DNA of 64,000 bases from Harmothoe impar (Eukaryota > Annelida > Polychaeta > Phyllodocida > Polynoidae). The stretch covers positions 38,292,650 through 38,356,649 of the forward strand of contig OX381715.1 in NCBI GenBank assembly GCA_947462335.1. Reading direction: 5' to 3'. Shown here piece after piece: positions 43,378 to 53,622 of this stretch (its first letter is position 1; the number at the start of each line of letters is the position of its first letter). Below the pieces are notes generated by a model, which made no database searches, was not told where the DNA came from, and saw only the letters and a program-made list of their open reading frames with translations. Position numbers and translations under genes: made by a program.

Positions 43378-43609
43378 TACCATACTCATGGTCATCATGA
43401 TGCATCAATGCAGCCTTGGTGAGTAACTCGGCATGGCTGCATTCAAGCATCATGCCAACCCTACGGGGCCCATGTACACTCCTGAAGGATGCATGAATGC
43501 AGGATAGGCTTGATGCATGAATACATTCCTGTCTCAAGATACGATACATTGCTGACGGGTTAGCATCAAGCCCGTGAGTTACTCGAGTCACCATGCTGCC
43601 CGTACAGGG
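43378..43609. mobile_element. TTAA-P element, rearranged
   Basis: Left terminus lost. CATGGTCATCATGATGCATC and TTGGTGAGTAACTCGGCATGG on the left half. CCGTGAGTTACTCGAG, CATGCTGCCCGTACAGGG and TTAG on the right. Confidence 0.68.
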
Positions 43610-43612
43610 TTA

Positions 43613-44362
43613 GGTGCCACCTGAGTGGGGGTATGAGGCCTAGATGTGTAGACCCTGGACAGCCTAATGATATAGTGTGAGTCACACAGAGCTCTGATGA
43701 GTGTAATGAGTATGTGAAATTAGACTGAGGAATTAGACAGATATATCCACATTCTACCTGGCTACCTTTTGATGGACATGCTGCGGCCTTCACATTTATG
43801 TAATAACAGAGAGAAAATGTATACTGTGCAGAATGAGGAGGGCCGGATATATATAATGTCGTAATGTTTATTATTAATATAATGCGTAAATAAAACCCTG
43901 GCAAGTAACTCTCGAGCTACCTTCGTGGCGTGTCAACAAAGGGCATCCCAGTAAATAAATAAAAACGTTATACAATGTTATATAATGTTTCTATATGGCT
44001 CCCTATTGTGGCAAAACGTTACATTTTGACTTATTTCTGGTAGCTGGGATGATGCATAAAAGGACTAAAACCTAAAGGACGTAAGTCAGTCCAATGCTAT
44101 ACGGCTAGAATGAAAGAATCACCAAAACAGCGAGAAGTATGCTTATTGAATATTGAACATCTCCAGTGTGTGTGAAGGCCCAAAATATACTACACAGAAT
44201 CACGTGCATTTCGTTACCTTTATCAAATACATCTAATACATCAAGTACATCTAAGGATGTCGGATGTAACTTCTATTATTGACTTCCGTAGTGTGAACAT
44301 ACATCACTTCACATCAGACATGTCCACAGATCTCACATGTCCCTTTGACTATGTGTGTTTAA
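43613..44362. other. Intron-like non-coding stretch
   Basis: CCTGGCAAGTAACTCTCGAG at 43,896-43,915 is an isolated TTAA-P core remnant. Nothing else supported. Confidence 0.45.
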
Positions 44363-44593
44363 ACCGTTAAAGGCTGAATATTGCTTTAATACATGTATGT
44401 ATATTATGGCCTTGGTCGTCATGATGCATGAATAAAACCCCTGGCGAGTAACTCGCCAGTGCTGTATTCATATACCGTGCCGACCCTACGGGTTGATGAC
44501 GCCTATAGGGTGCATGGATGTAGCATTGGCGAGTTACTCGCCAGGGCTGCATTCATGCATCATGACGACCAAGGATGTAGCGGTCCATAAGCG
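44363..44593. mobile_element. TTAA-P element, 231 bp
   Basis: ACCGTTAAAGGCTGAATATTG on the left. Two well-kept cores: CTGGCGAGTAACTCGCCAG (44,442-44,460) and TGGCGAGTTACTCGCCAG followed by GGCTGCATTCATGCATCATG. Right end GCGGTCCATAAGCG eroded. Confidence 0.82.
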
Positions 44594-44726
44594 TTACTTA
44601 ATTATAAAACAGAAGACACAGGAGACAAGCCGGCACGTCCTATGTCAATACAGCAGATAAAACAAAACAGGCCTGTATGGAAAGTCTTCTCTTCCCATAC
44701 ATGACTTGAAAGTCTGAAGATGTTAA

Positions 44727-44944
44727 CCCTTTAAGGACGACATAATGTTTTAAGACATTCATCTGACACGATGCATGTATGCAGCACTAGCAATTAACTG
44801 AACTTTTCTGCACTGATGCATCATGCCGACCCTTCCCTTAGGGTCGGCGTGATGCATGAATACAGTGCTGACGCGTTACTCATTCAGACATGATGTGGAC
44901 GAAGGAGTATAATACAATAAAGCAGTAATGCTACTTTTAAAGAG
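44727..44944. mobile_element. TTAA-P element, 218 bp
   Basis: CCCTTTAAGGACGACATAATG after TTAA (44,723-44,726), tail left. GCCGACCC(N7)GGGTCGGCGTGATGC spacer hairpin. Right CTACTTTTAAAGAG before TTGA. Confidence 0.82.
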
Positions 44945-44948
44945 TTGA

Positions 44949-46088
44949 GATTAAGAAACCTTAGACAAGTTTCATTACTATGTGCTGACTGACATCAAAC
45001 AGTGGCGCCTCCCTCGGCGTCTTGTGCTGTGTGTGTTTACCCGTCATGCCCCTCACTCTACACTGATATTCTGATCTCAGTCATTACTGGCTAACAAGTC
45101 AGTCACTAGTAGCTACATTTGTACAAGTGAATTTACATTTATAACCCAGCTAGCCATCTTCTGGCTTCCTTTATACAACCAACCATGGTTGGTTAATACA
45201 TGTACTAGCAGGTATAGTCAGTAGCGACCAACCCACCTTTAATAGTCTCTCCATTTCTTTGGGGATTAGGCTAAGTCCTTTTGGATAAGGCATTAGTCAT
45301 ATGTTGTACCGCTTCACACATTTTTGAATATAAGTGCGTCATTCTGACCAATATCCCTTTGACTAACCTGAGTTAACCTCTACATATTAAGGCCCGGAGC
45401 ATTTAGATTATCAGTGTACCTCTTCCTCTTCCCACCTTTGTTATATTTATATTGATTTACGTCCACTTGTGAAAGTGGGCGTTACATACGGCAGCTGTGT
45501 TTATTTCTGGTCACAGTTCTACTTCTTCACTTTCTATGAAGGCAGTTTTCCTATTATGTATGATTCATGTGAGTGCTGTGACGTTTTCGATAATATGTCA
45601 ATGAACTTACCAACATATTTATATATTTATTGACCACGGCAAATGAGGTAAAATGTATACACATCAATCTATGTATTATAAAGCCTTCCCAAAATAAAAC
45701 GAACCCCACAGAGCAGTACTGTATCACAAGAGGAAAAGGAGGCTAGCTGGTATTGTAGTCCATTGTATGCTGTACCTATGACGTGGCCAGTAGTAACCGG
45801 CATGTGTAGCTCTGACTGGATATTGTAGTGATGGTACAGAGATGGTGTGTGGGTGCCCATGGGAGGGGTTGTAGTCGTATACCACGGGGAGGACGGGACT
45901 GGGGTAGATGTATGCTGGGGGGGGGGGGGGGTAGATGTGGAGGCAGCTCTGTTAGCTGTGTTTAGCAATTCATGACATCAGGGAATTAATCAGTACTATG
46001 CTCATGTGGGTGTGTGTATGGGGGGGGGGGGGGGTAGGGGGGATATACTATCACAGGGAGCTGGTACATACCAGAACCATAATGAATA
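44949..46088. other. Intron-like non-coding stretch
   Basis: AACCAACCATGGTTGGTT (45,177-45,194) is an 18-bp perfect palindrome. G14 near 45,917 and G14 near 46,021. No exon. Confidence 0.45.
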
Positions 46089-46325
46089 AATCACAGTCAG
46101 TGATTCACATCTATACTCCCAATGTACAAGCAAATGGTGGCACATGGATCGAACACCTCCCCCTACCCTAGCATTGGCCTAGGGGGGCAGGGGGATACAG
46201 GGGGTTGGATCTGGTCTGATACATAGCAGGATCGGCCGCTGACCAACGTGAACAAAAAATCACAGTCAGTGACTCATATCTACTCCCAATGCATACTAGT
46301 AGGATCGAACACCTCTCCCTACCCC
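46089..46325. repeat. Tandem duplication, 169-bp offset
   Basis: ATCACAGTCAGTGATTCA (46,090) recurs as ATCACAGTCAGTGACTCA (46,259). Each continues TATCTACTCCCAATG-like and then (T)GGATCGAACACCTC-CCCTACCC. Only the ends of the units are well conserved. Frames are not coding. Confidence 0.65.
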
Positions 46326-46569
46326 ACTGCTCTACATCACATTATACCATAGTTACCCCCCCCCCCCCCCACCTCCCCCATCCACCCAGCCCATACAGCC
46401 TCCCTCCCCGGGGATGTAGCCCCAATACAGATCCCCTATGCACAGCCTTGGTTAGCACCCTAACCCCTACATGATCACCCCCCCCCCCCCAACACACACA
46501 CACACCAGCCTCCCTGGGGTCAGCAGGGGTAGTACGCTCCTCCAGGGTCCCGGGGGTCGGGGGTCGGGA
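46326..46569. other. C-run-rich non-coding stretch
   Basis: C13 near 46,357 and C12 with (CA)n near 46,479. GGGGGTCGG repeats at 46,552-46,568 lead into an NRF1-like motif. No exon. Confidence 0.45.
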
Positions 46570-46579
46570 CGCATGCGCA
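46570..46579. promoter_or_regulatory. NRF1-like motif
   Basis: CGCATGCGCA, one base off the NRF1 palindrome GCGCATGCGC, in a GC-rich surround (GGGTCGGGAC before, CTGGGCCGGG after). Possible promoter element. Confidence 0.35.
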
Positions 46580-46732
46580 CTGGGCCGGGAAGCCGGACCA
46601 ATTGGCGTCCGGAAACCCTAGCAGGTTCACAGGGCCCATACTTTATCTATATACATACATTTATAGCCCTTATAACCTGCCGACCCTTCATGGTTATCCA
46701 TGTCAACATTATGTCTGTCTGTTCACCTTTGA

Positions 46733-46832
46733 TGACGTCACACGCATTCAGTAACCATGTCTTTCCTTTTGTCTTTCCAGGTAAGTGTGACGTCATAGCA
46801 GCATCCTAAGTCATGGTCAGTAAGTGACGTCA
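46733..46832. promoter_or_regulatory. Three CRE octamers in 100 bp
   Basis: TGACGTCA at 46,733-46,740, 46,788-46,795 and 46,825-46,832. The middle one overlaps the donor-like GTAAGTG of the candidate recursive splice site. ATF/CREB-family binding is inferred. Confidence 0.45.
46757..46786 (+). other. Candidate recursive (zero-length exon) splice site
   Basis: A pyrimidine tract TGTCTTTCCTTTTGTCTTTC runs into CAG at 46,780 and is followed at once by GTAAGTG. An ideal acceptor abuts an ideal donor, the pattern (Y)nNCAG|GTRAGT of ratchet points used to remove very long introns stepwise. It lies on the strand of the 14.3-kb exon, 31 kb downstream. A microexon or chance are alternatives. Confidence 0.5.
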
Positions 46833-47165
46833 TGTAATACCTTTAAATAGAATATGTTAAGTTACTCAAACAACAATTTGAAATCTCTTAATATAGTTAC
46901 TCAATGGCGCTGCCTTGGTTCAGAGAAAAAAAAGAAATCATGATTATTATCAGGCTCACATGAGTATTTTCAGCCCAAATACTTCTATGAAAAACATATG
47001 ATATTAATACACAGTCTCACCCTATTTAGGTTGACTGCATAGTTCTTTAGGAATTGACCTGCTTTGGGGGCGTATAACGGATCGAAGTGTTTTTTTATAG
47101 TGGGCGTTACCCTATTGCATCCACCCTCTCCTGGGTGTATATAGATATAATAAGGTTAGGAACCC
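46833..47165. other. Intron-like non-coding stretch
   Basis: No feature supported. Confidence 0.45.
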
Positions 47166-47297
47166 CCTTGAGCAGCAGCAGCAGCATAAAGTGCTTTAAT
47201 GCACTATTCCCTTTTATCGCCATGCTGAATGAATGCAGCCTCGTTGAGTTGTTCCCTATTGCTACATGCATTAAGGCATCATACCGTCCTTAAAGAG
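47166..47297. mobile_element. TTAA-P element, short
   Basis: Left (CAG)n-disturbed start, then AAAGTGCTTTAATGCACTATTCCC (tail). Right CATACCGTCCTTAAAGAG before TTAA (47,298-47,301). The central hairpin is lost. Confidence 0.7.
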
Positions 47298-47500
47298 TTA
47301 AAGGATAACGAGCAGCTCTAAGGAGTTATTCAAGGAGCAGCTCACCGAGGGGTGCGTCCTATATATAGCACCTATTGATCTGTTACAGACGCAGGGCCGC
47401 TATTATTAGTTGTTATCAAGGCCTTATATTGGAGGGTGGCCAGAGTTTGAGCCACCCAAGTGTAAGGTATTAGTATTTCATCTGTGATATATTGACTTAC

Positions 47501-47876
47501 CCCTTTAAGGATAGAGTAGCACTTTAATGTGCTTTACCCTTTGTCGTCATGAATGGAGTCCTGGCGAGTAAAGTCGCCATGGCTGCATTCATGCACCACT
47601 CCGGCAACATGGTAATTGGTATTGGTTCATTCCTAAAGACTCGGCATGATGCACCAATGAAGTGCCAGTGAGTTAATCACGCACTCTGCCTTGGTGCATC
47701 ATCATGACAAATGTTGCTCTGATGTATCATGCTGTCCTTGACCCTGAAATACGAATTTGAGGCCATGATGCAACAATGAGGCATGGCGAGTTACTCGCCT
47801 GAGCTGCATTGATGCATTATGACCACCAAGGGTATAGAGGTATGATGCATTTAAACACTATATGCGGCTTAAATGG
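47501..47876. mobile_element. TTAA-P element, double, 376 bp
   Basis: CCCTTTAAGGATAGAGTAGC after TTAC; tail-type at both ends (AGCACTTTAATGTGCT; ATTTAAACACTATATGCGG). Three hairpin sets; an internal ATGCTGTCCTTGACCC near 47,730 looks like an old terminus, so two elements may be joined. Confidence 0.75.
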
Positions 47877-48361
47877 TAAAAAAAAGGTTGATAAATCACC
47901 AATCCCACTACCATGGACGAATCTGATACAGCTTATAAATATAATGGGGTAATTTCGTAGTCGCTGAGCAATTCACATAGTGAGTGGGTTCTACACAGAT
48001 GAAGCAGTGAATGCTGTCTATGTATACCCCCAGTAGGCGGGGTGCACGTCGGGGAAGTAATCCGGGCAGAGTGAAATATGATGAGCGGCTCCTAGGACAA
48101 GATAAGCGTTCATATAACATGGATTGTACTATTAATAGATGCAGCTACACTGGATAGTTTTTTAGGGAAGTTGTTGGTAAAGTCTTGACTTTTTCTGAGG
48201 CTCGGCTGGTATTAACTGACATATGATATCAGACTACTAGTGGTAGTAATTCGGTAAGTCTACAAGAGCCTGTTTCAACCTTGTGACAAAGTTCAAATTG
48301 ACTAGTGACATGGTCACCCCCGTCTGGGGCCCTAATAGTGACATTTTAGGACACGCAATTA
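47877..48361. other. Intron-like non-coding stretch
   Basis: GACAAAGTTCAAATTGACTAG and GTCTGGGGCCCT near 48,290-48,335 echo the block at 9,562-9,630. No exon. Confidence 0.4.
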
Positions 48362-48540
48362 TATTAGGTGAGTAACTCGCCGGCGCTATCCTCGTGCAGC
48401 ATGCCGTGGCACGATGTCAAACCTTGGAGAGTGCATATCTGTTGCCTAGGGTTAGAATGTTGGTAAGAATTACAAGACCGGCGAGTTACTCGCCTACTCG
48501 CCAGTACTACATTAAGGTAATGTGAAGGGACTGGAAGCAC
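48362..48540. mobile_element. TTAA-P remnant
   Basis: GGTGAGTAACTCGCCGGCGC and GACCGGCGAGTTACTCGCC cores survive. Termini and outer stems are gone. Confidence 0.55.
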
Positions 48541-48639
48541 TTAGATTGCTGCAAACATCCGCTTGGACATGTTTAATAATAGCAGGCACTCAGACCGAAC
48601 CAAACATCCGCATGGAGAGTGCAGCACGCACTCAGGTCC

Positions 48640-48850
48640 GTGAACTCGGCGCATGCGCACTGCACCCATAACGAGGCTGCACCTGGTGACCCCGGACCCC
48701 CTGATTCCCCGACTGTAAACCCCGTAGTACTAGGCTGCTCTGTGGAGAGGCTACCCAGGGTGGCGGCGGCCATCTTTAATATGTCACCCGAGACCAAAGG
48801 AGACACTAGGTGGCAGCATGTTCGCTCTTGTGGCGCCCCCTGTGGCTTGC
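48640..48850. promoter_or_regulatory. Promoter/insulator-like cluster: NRF1, YY1, CTCF motifs
   Basis: GCGCATGCGC (48,649-48,658) is the perfect NRF1 palindrome. CGGCCATCTTT near 48,767 fits YY1 (minus strand AAGATGGCCG). CACTAGGTGGCAG (48,804-48,816) fits the CTCF core on +. GGCGCCCCCTGTGG (48,832-48,845) is a CTCF-like core on - lacking one base. This density of housekeeping-promoter motifs within 200 bp is unique in the window. No exon is established on either side; ATGGCCGCCGCC on the minus strand at about 48,777 could be a start codon. Confidence 0.5.
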
Positions 48851-49236
48851 GGGTACAATAGTCACATCCAGGAGGTGTGAGGCCTCCCCCAACACCGTTG
48901 CCCCCCCCTCCCGGGGCCGATTTAGTGGAAAGGGCCTTTTTTTTTGGCTCGCAGCCCCATAAGTTTCCGGCCCGGAAGTAAAGCTGTGGGCCGGGATTTT
49001 TAACATTAAAATTATTAGATAAAGTCCACATACTTTTTTTAAATTTTGACTCTGGCTCACATGAAACCGTAGCCATGGGGAAAACGGAATTATTTTATCT
49101 TTAACATTTGATAAAGCTTTACATTATAAAAAGATAAGTTGTAGCCTAAAACTCCAAAGGGTCGGTCATCACTGTTATGCTTCCTGTTTATTAGCGGTCA
49201 CATAGTAACAACAAGTAAGTTGCAAGTGCTGCTTTT
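48851..49236. other. Non-coding stretch
   Basis: T10 near 48,940. A 167-codon minus frame (48,573-49,076) is open but unsupported. Confidence 0.4.
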
Positions 49237-49301
49237 TGACAACCATAGGGTAGGGATGATACATGAATGCAGCCATGTCGAGTTATTCACCAGGGCCGCA
49301 G
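49237..49301. mobile_element. TTAA-P fragment
   Basis: GGGATGATACATGAATGCAGC and TCGAGTTATTCACCAGGGC; 65 bp, no termini. Confidence 0.6.
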
Positions 49302-50101
49302 GTACCAACTTTAAATGACTATAAGACCCATGATTAGGAATGTGAATCCGTAGAAATACATGTAGTTTGAATAGGTAACGATTTCAAATGAAAATGAAAA
49401 TATAAATGAAATCTTTACATCCAGACGACATGCTCTGTTTAGTATGGTATTCTGCACAAGATCTCCTTTCCAACGATATATAACATACCATACTTGCCAG
49501 TATAGATATAGGTATAATGTATATATTTACAGCACTATTCACATGAACTTTGGCTGGATATAGCTAGAAAGTGCCCGAGCTTTATGCTGCTATAAACACA
49601 ACTGCAGGGCGGGATGTAGGCATGTAGGGGTAGGCAGGCGGCAGGAGGCAGATCAAAGGGAAGCCAGAGCCACTCACCCACCTGTGTAGGCCGGGGTGTA
49701 GGGGAGGGGAGGCGGCAGGAGGTAGATCAATGGGAAGCCAGAGCCACTCACCCCCGCACTCACCTAAGGCTAATGCACATTTCAAGCCGCTGCTAGTCTC
49801 AGTGTGATACTTTTTGGTACTCCCCCCCCCCCACTTTCAAATTGTCGGATCCCCCTGGTGTGGGTGATATATGGGTATATGAACTCATATGTCTCACATA
49901 GTTAGATAAACATACTTAGATAAACCCATAGAAAGTTGTTTTATCTATTAAATGTACACTGTCATAGTTTAGACGTGTCATCTTTTATACTTTTGTAATC
50001 AGGACAGGTGGCTATATATAGTGCCTTTATGTTGAAATGAAGGGTCTGCATGTCACCCGACATGTGCTGCCACCTCACGGCTCAAACCGGCATACACTAC
50101 T
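49302..50101. other. Intron-like stretch with a 72-bp duplication
   Basis: GGCAGGAGG(C/T)AGATCAA(A/T)GGGAAGCCAGAGCCACTCACCC occurs twice (about 49,639 and 49,711). C10 near 49,823. No exon. Confidence 0.5.
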
Positions 50102-50115
50102 AGCGCCCCCTTGTG
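50102..50115 (-). promoter_or_regulatory. CTCF-like core
   Basis: Minus strand CACAAGGGGGCGCT differs from CAC(C/T)AGGGGGCGC at one position. Weak on its own. Confidence 0.3.
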
Positions 50116-50375
50116 CATGGTGGCGGAACGAGGGTATCCCTAGTGCGGTATAATGTGATGGGTGATATTCTGCCCCCAGGCCCCAGGGGCTCAGCACAGG
50201 CTGCCAATCACGGCGTACATATATGGAAGTAAATGTCCACCTACAGCCTATGGTGCCATATTCGCCAATAGTATATAAAAGTGGCAATATGTTGAATGCC
50301 CCGGTCACATGATGTGTGCATATATGAAATACATATATAGAACGAACAATATACATTGTATACCCCTTTTCCATA

Positions 50376-51110
50376 AGGGAGGGTTCATTATTTATGGCAG
50401 GGGGGGGGTGAGCGTTTGGCAAATCGAATACGTCAAAAATAATTGGCCCCCCCCCTCGGAATAGGTGGAAAAAAAAAGGCCCCCCCCCTCGGAATAGGTT
50501 TAAAAAAAAGCGCCCCCCCCCTCAGTGGGCCTCACCCTTCGTTTTCAACTTTATTACAAAAACAATAGTGGTGTCTACTAATTGTATGCATTTAATCGTG
50601 GGCACTTTTTTACCTACAATTTACTACCTTGCAACAAATACATCCATTCGTAAGGTGTTTTAGTGTAAACGTCTCATGATACTCGCTGGTGAGCGATAAT
50701 AGTCAAACCTCAGACACTCGACTTACATACCGTTGAGTTTAAGGGCTCCAGTGCTTATAAATTGGAAGCTCCCATACCCTCAGTACTTACATGAGGCCGG
50801 CACTTTTTTGAAGACTGACAAAACGGTGGGCTATTCTGAGTGTTAAAAGTGATGCAGTGAGAAATTTGCTGGGAGTTAGAGGAAAATTTTAGAAAATTTT
50901 GAAAATATTGACATAATTTGGTAAAATATAACACAGGCTGTTACCAAAATTCGCAACATTTTTAGGAATTGGCCTACCCCTAAAAAAAAAAGGCCCCCCC
51001 CTAAGAATAGGGTAAAAAAAAAAGGCCCCCCCTTTGAATACCCCTAAAAATATTTGCCCCCCCCCCCTCAAATGCTCACCCCCCCCTGCCATAAATAATG
51101 AACCCTCCCT
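50376..51110. mobile_element. Poly-C MITE (TTAGGGAG family), 735 bp
   Basis: Termini AGGGAGGGTTCATTATTTAT (50,376-50,395) and its complement ending 51,110 are identical for about 30 bases, through ATGGCAG and a G/C run, then GTGAGC. Inside each end are stacked units of CCCCCCCCTCGGAATAGGT and poly-A (50,440-50,520) and CCCCCCCTAAGAATAGGG/TTTGAATACCCC (50,990-51,070). The centre (50,530-50,980) is AT-rich and non-coding. No autonomous transposase. Confidence 0.8.
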
Positions 51111-51737
51111 AAGCATAATGACCCTAAACCGTTATGCATAAATTAATGATAACCGTACATATTTGTACAATAAATATACTGATATTGAACACTCACCTAA
51201 TTAGCACCATGCCCATTTAAAATTTCTGAAATTCTGCAGATGATAAATGAAGCTTGTATCTGACGTATCTGGTTTGTGGAAATTCTACCTTTAATACCAT
51301 GCAGGGGTAAATAGAATGAGGGGGTTTCTCCCCTGAATTTTGGGTCAATGTACCTATATATGTAATTTCAGGTTCTGCGGAAAATCCAATTTGCGAAAAT
51401 CTAAACATTAGTTGCGGAAAATGATTAACCTGTATACAGTTGGACGATATAGTTAGCTAGGTATGTGCAAGTGGGCTTGTGTATCAACGGTACTGCTTAT
51501 AAGATATACAAATACGTGAATAGCTAGGAGATGTAACGCTAGTTGTGAGAGCTGCTATTGTAGTAGATAGACAGTAGCTCAGGGGTTTTACGGTACAAGG
51601 CGTGCTCACATTTCTGTTGTATTAATCACCAGACAGATCCGGGGGTGCAGGGGGCCCGGCGCACCCCCAGGGGCCCCGAAAATTAGGTCAGGGACTGCCA
51701 AGGCACTAGACAAGGCAGTAGAGGCTGGGAGTGCTAG
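51111..51737. other. Intron-like non-coding stretch
   Basis: GCGCACCCCCAGGGGCCCC-type palindromic string near 51,658. No exon. Confidence 0.45.
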
Positions 51738-51972
51738 CCCTTTAAGGGCCGCATAGTGCTTTCATGCAATATGCCCTTTGTCGTCATAGATACAGCCCCG
51801 GCGAGTGACTCGCCGGTGCAGCGTTCATGAATGCATCATGCCGACCATATGCAGAGTTGATATATTCCCGGCGAGATATTATTACTTACCGGGGCTGCAT
51901 GCACCATGACAACAAAGATTATTGCACATTATAAAAGCTTAATGCACCAGGCATTATGCAGCCCTTAAATGG
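51738..51972. mobile_element. TTAA-P element, 235 bp
   Basis: CCCTTTAAGGGCCGCATAGTG after CTAG. Core CCGGCGAGTGACTCGCCGG. Right GCAGCCCTTAAATGG before TTAA (51,973-51,976). Tail-type at both ends. Confidence 0.85.
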
Positions 51973-52139
51973 TTAAATGATACCGTAGATGGAGCTGGGG
52001 TTGTGTGTGTGTGTGGGGGGGGGGGGGGGTCGTATTGTTAGTGTCGGTATGGATGTGGTGGAGGCAGTAGTAGGCCATCTGGGTACATCTGGTGAAGGTG
52101 TGTGTGTTGGAGGGGGGGGGGGTGCATAGCATCACTTAA

Positions 52140-52365
52140 CGCTTTAAGGGCAGCATGATGTAATAATGCATCATGCCCTTGGTCGTCATGATGCATGAAT
52201 CCAGCCCTGACTGCATTCAAGTATCATGCCCACCCTACGGGAATGATACACTCCCATAGGGTCGGCATGATGCACCAATGCAGCCCCAGCGAGTAACTTG
52301 CTGGGGCTGCATTGGTGCATCATATGACGACACATGTCCTCTGTTAGCACCTTGTCACATTAGGG
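52140..52365 (-). mobile_element. TTAA-P element with the best-preserved hairpin
   Basis: CGCTTTAAGGGCAGCATG after TTAA (52,136-52,139); right CTTGTCACATTAGGG before TTAA (52,366-52,369). Arms 52,267-52,290 and 52,300-52,323 are 24-bp perfect reverse complements around GAGTAACTT. Tail left, head right. G12 runs lie just upstream (52,017-52,030; 52,110-52,121). Confidence 0.9.
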
Positions 52366-52369
52366 TTAA

Positions 52370-53049
52370 AGCAGTGCCGGGTACATGCAGGTGTACTGTA
52401 ATGTAATGAATACATTTGGCTCTAAATGTTAAAGGTACTAGTCAACCACTGTCCAGCTAATTGTGAATAACAATTTACCCGCTCGGTCGAAAAAGCACCC
52501 GAATTTGTCAGACGCGTATATGTGCTATATATATTTCATGTATGAATATCAAACCTGTAAATGTAATATTCCAGTTATCTGTACGTCATCTTGGCCCTAG
52601 TCTAAGAACTCTACTTGTAGAGGATTTTTGCCAATAAAAATTGTTAAACTGAAAACTGAAACTATTCATATCTCAGTACAGACTGAATGAAAGAGCCATG
52701 TACTGCTAATTTGGGATAATCTGACCTGCTAATTTATGCAACCCATATTACCCCAACACTATCACGGAGACACCAGGTGCTATCACATCTACCAGTGACA
52801 TGCTCTATACTCATTGCATCTACCACTATCGTCCATAGTAGTGGAGGCATGACCTAGACTCTTTACTAGAGTTGAAGGACAGGGAATCTGCTAATGGGGC
52901 ATCTGGGTATCATCAGTTTTGTTGTTGGCATCGTAGAAAGTTATTAAATAGCATTGGGTCTACTGGTACATATTATTTAAACAGATATGAAAAAATAATC
53001 AAAATGACGACACAATTAGAGACATGACACAGCTGCTATTATGATTTAA
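52370..53049. other. Intron-like non-coding stretch
   Basis: No exon or repeat supported. Confidence 0.45.
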
Positions 53050-53220
53050 TACACTGTTAGATACTGTCAATGCTTCTGTCAATACACTCTTAGGGACTGT
53101 CAACATTCTGTTAGCGACTGTCAACTGTCAACACTGTCGGCATTACAGCTGTCAACATAGCTGTCAACACACTGTGTAATAGACTACTTATCAACACAGA
53201 CGTCAGCTAACTGTGTCACA
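53050..53220. repeat. Irregular ACTGTCAAC motif array
   Basis: CTGTCAA(C/T) or CTGTTAG occurs about ten times (ACTGTTAGATACTGTCAATG, CTGTTAGCGACTGTCAACTG and on), spaced 8-25 bases. Diverged local repeat; no function apparent. Confidence 0.55.
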
Positions 53221-53546
53221 CAGATAAGCCCTAGCGCCACCAGTGACACCATCTTACTAGATAGCTAATAATGAAAAGGTGACCGGCAGATAGGAAGATC
53301 CAACCCCGGGGATCCAACAAAGGTGCTGAGGCAGTGATAGATTGGCGGTATCAGTAGGGGTGACACAGGCCTGTTAGGTCTAGACTATCAGCTAATATGA
53401 CACCCTCCCCCCTCCCCGCTCGCCATGACACCCCCCCCTGGGGACGCCCCGATCAGATGACCTTCACGGACCGCGCTAATCACCTTGACCCAGATATGGT
53501 GACCTTGATGCTGAGGGGGTCACGTGACTGATGGTTCGTCTGTGTG

Positions 53547-53622
53547 CCGCTAGGGGGCGGCATTGTTGTAGGGGGCGCTGCATGCGTCCTGCTCACCAGC
53601 AGCCTTGTTGTAGGGGGCGGGC
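53547..53622 (+). promoter_or_regulatory. Cluster of three CTCF-like cores, same orientation
   Basis: CCGCTAGGGGGCGGC (53,547-53,561) is a full match to the extended CTCF motif. TAGGGGGCGCTG (53,569-53,580) and TAGGGGGCGGGC (53,611-53,622) repeat the core, each preceded by TTGT. The first two are 20 bp apart. GTCACGTGAC lies just upstream (about 53,519-53,528). Confidence 0.5.

Noticed and set aside
46110..46150. B-box-like GTTCGATCC on the minus strand (also near 46,300)
   Set aside because: No A box at a proper distance and no cloverleaf; part of the 169-bp duplication.
48573..49076. 167-codon minus-strand frame with an internal ATGGCCGCCGCC
   Set aside because: No domain or clear splice sites, and the frame overlaps NRF1/YY1/CTCF motifs; kept only as a promoter-like region.
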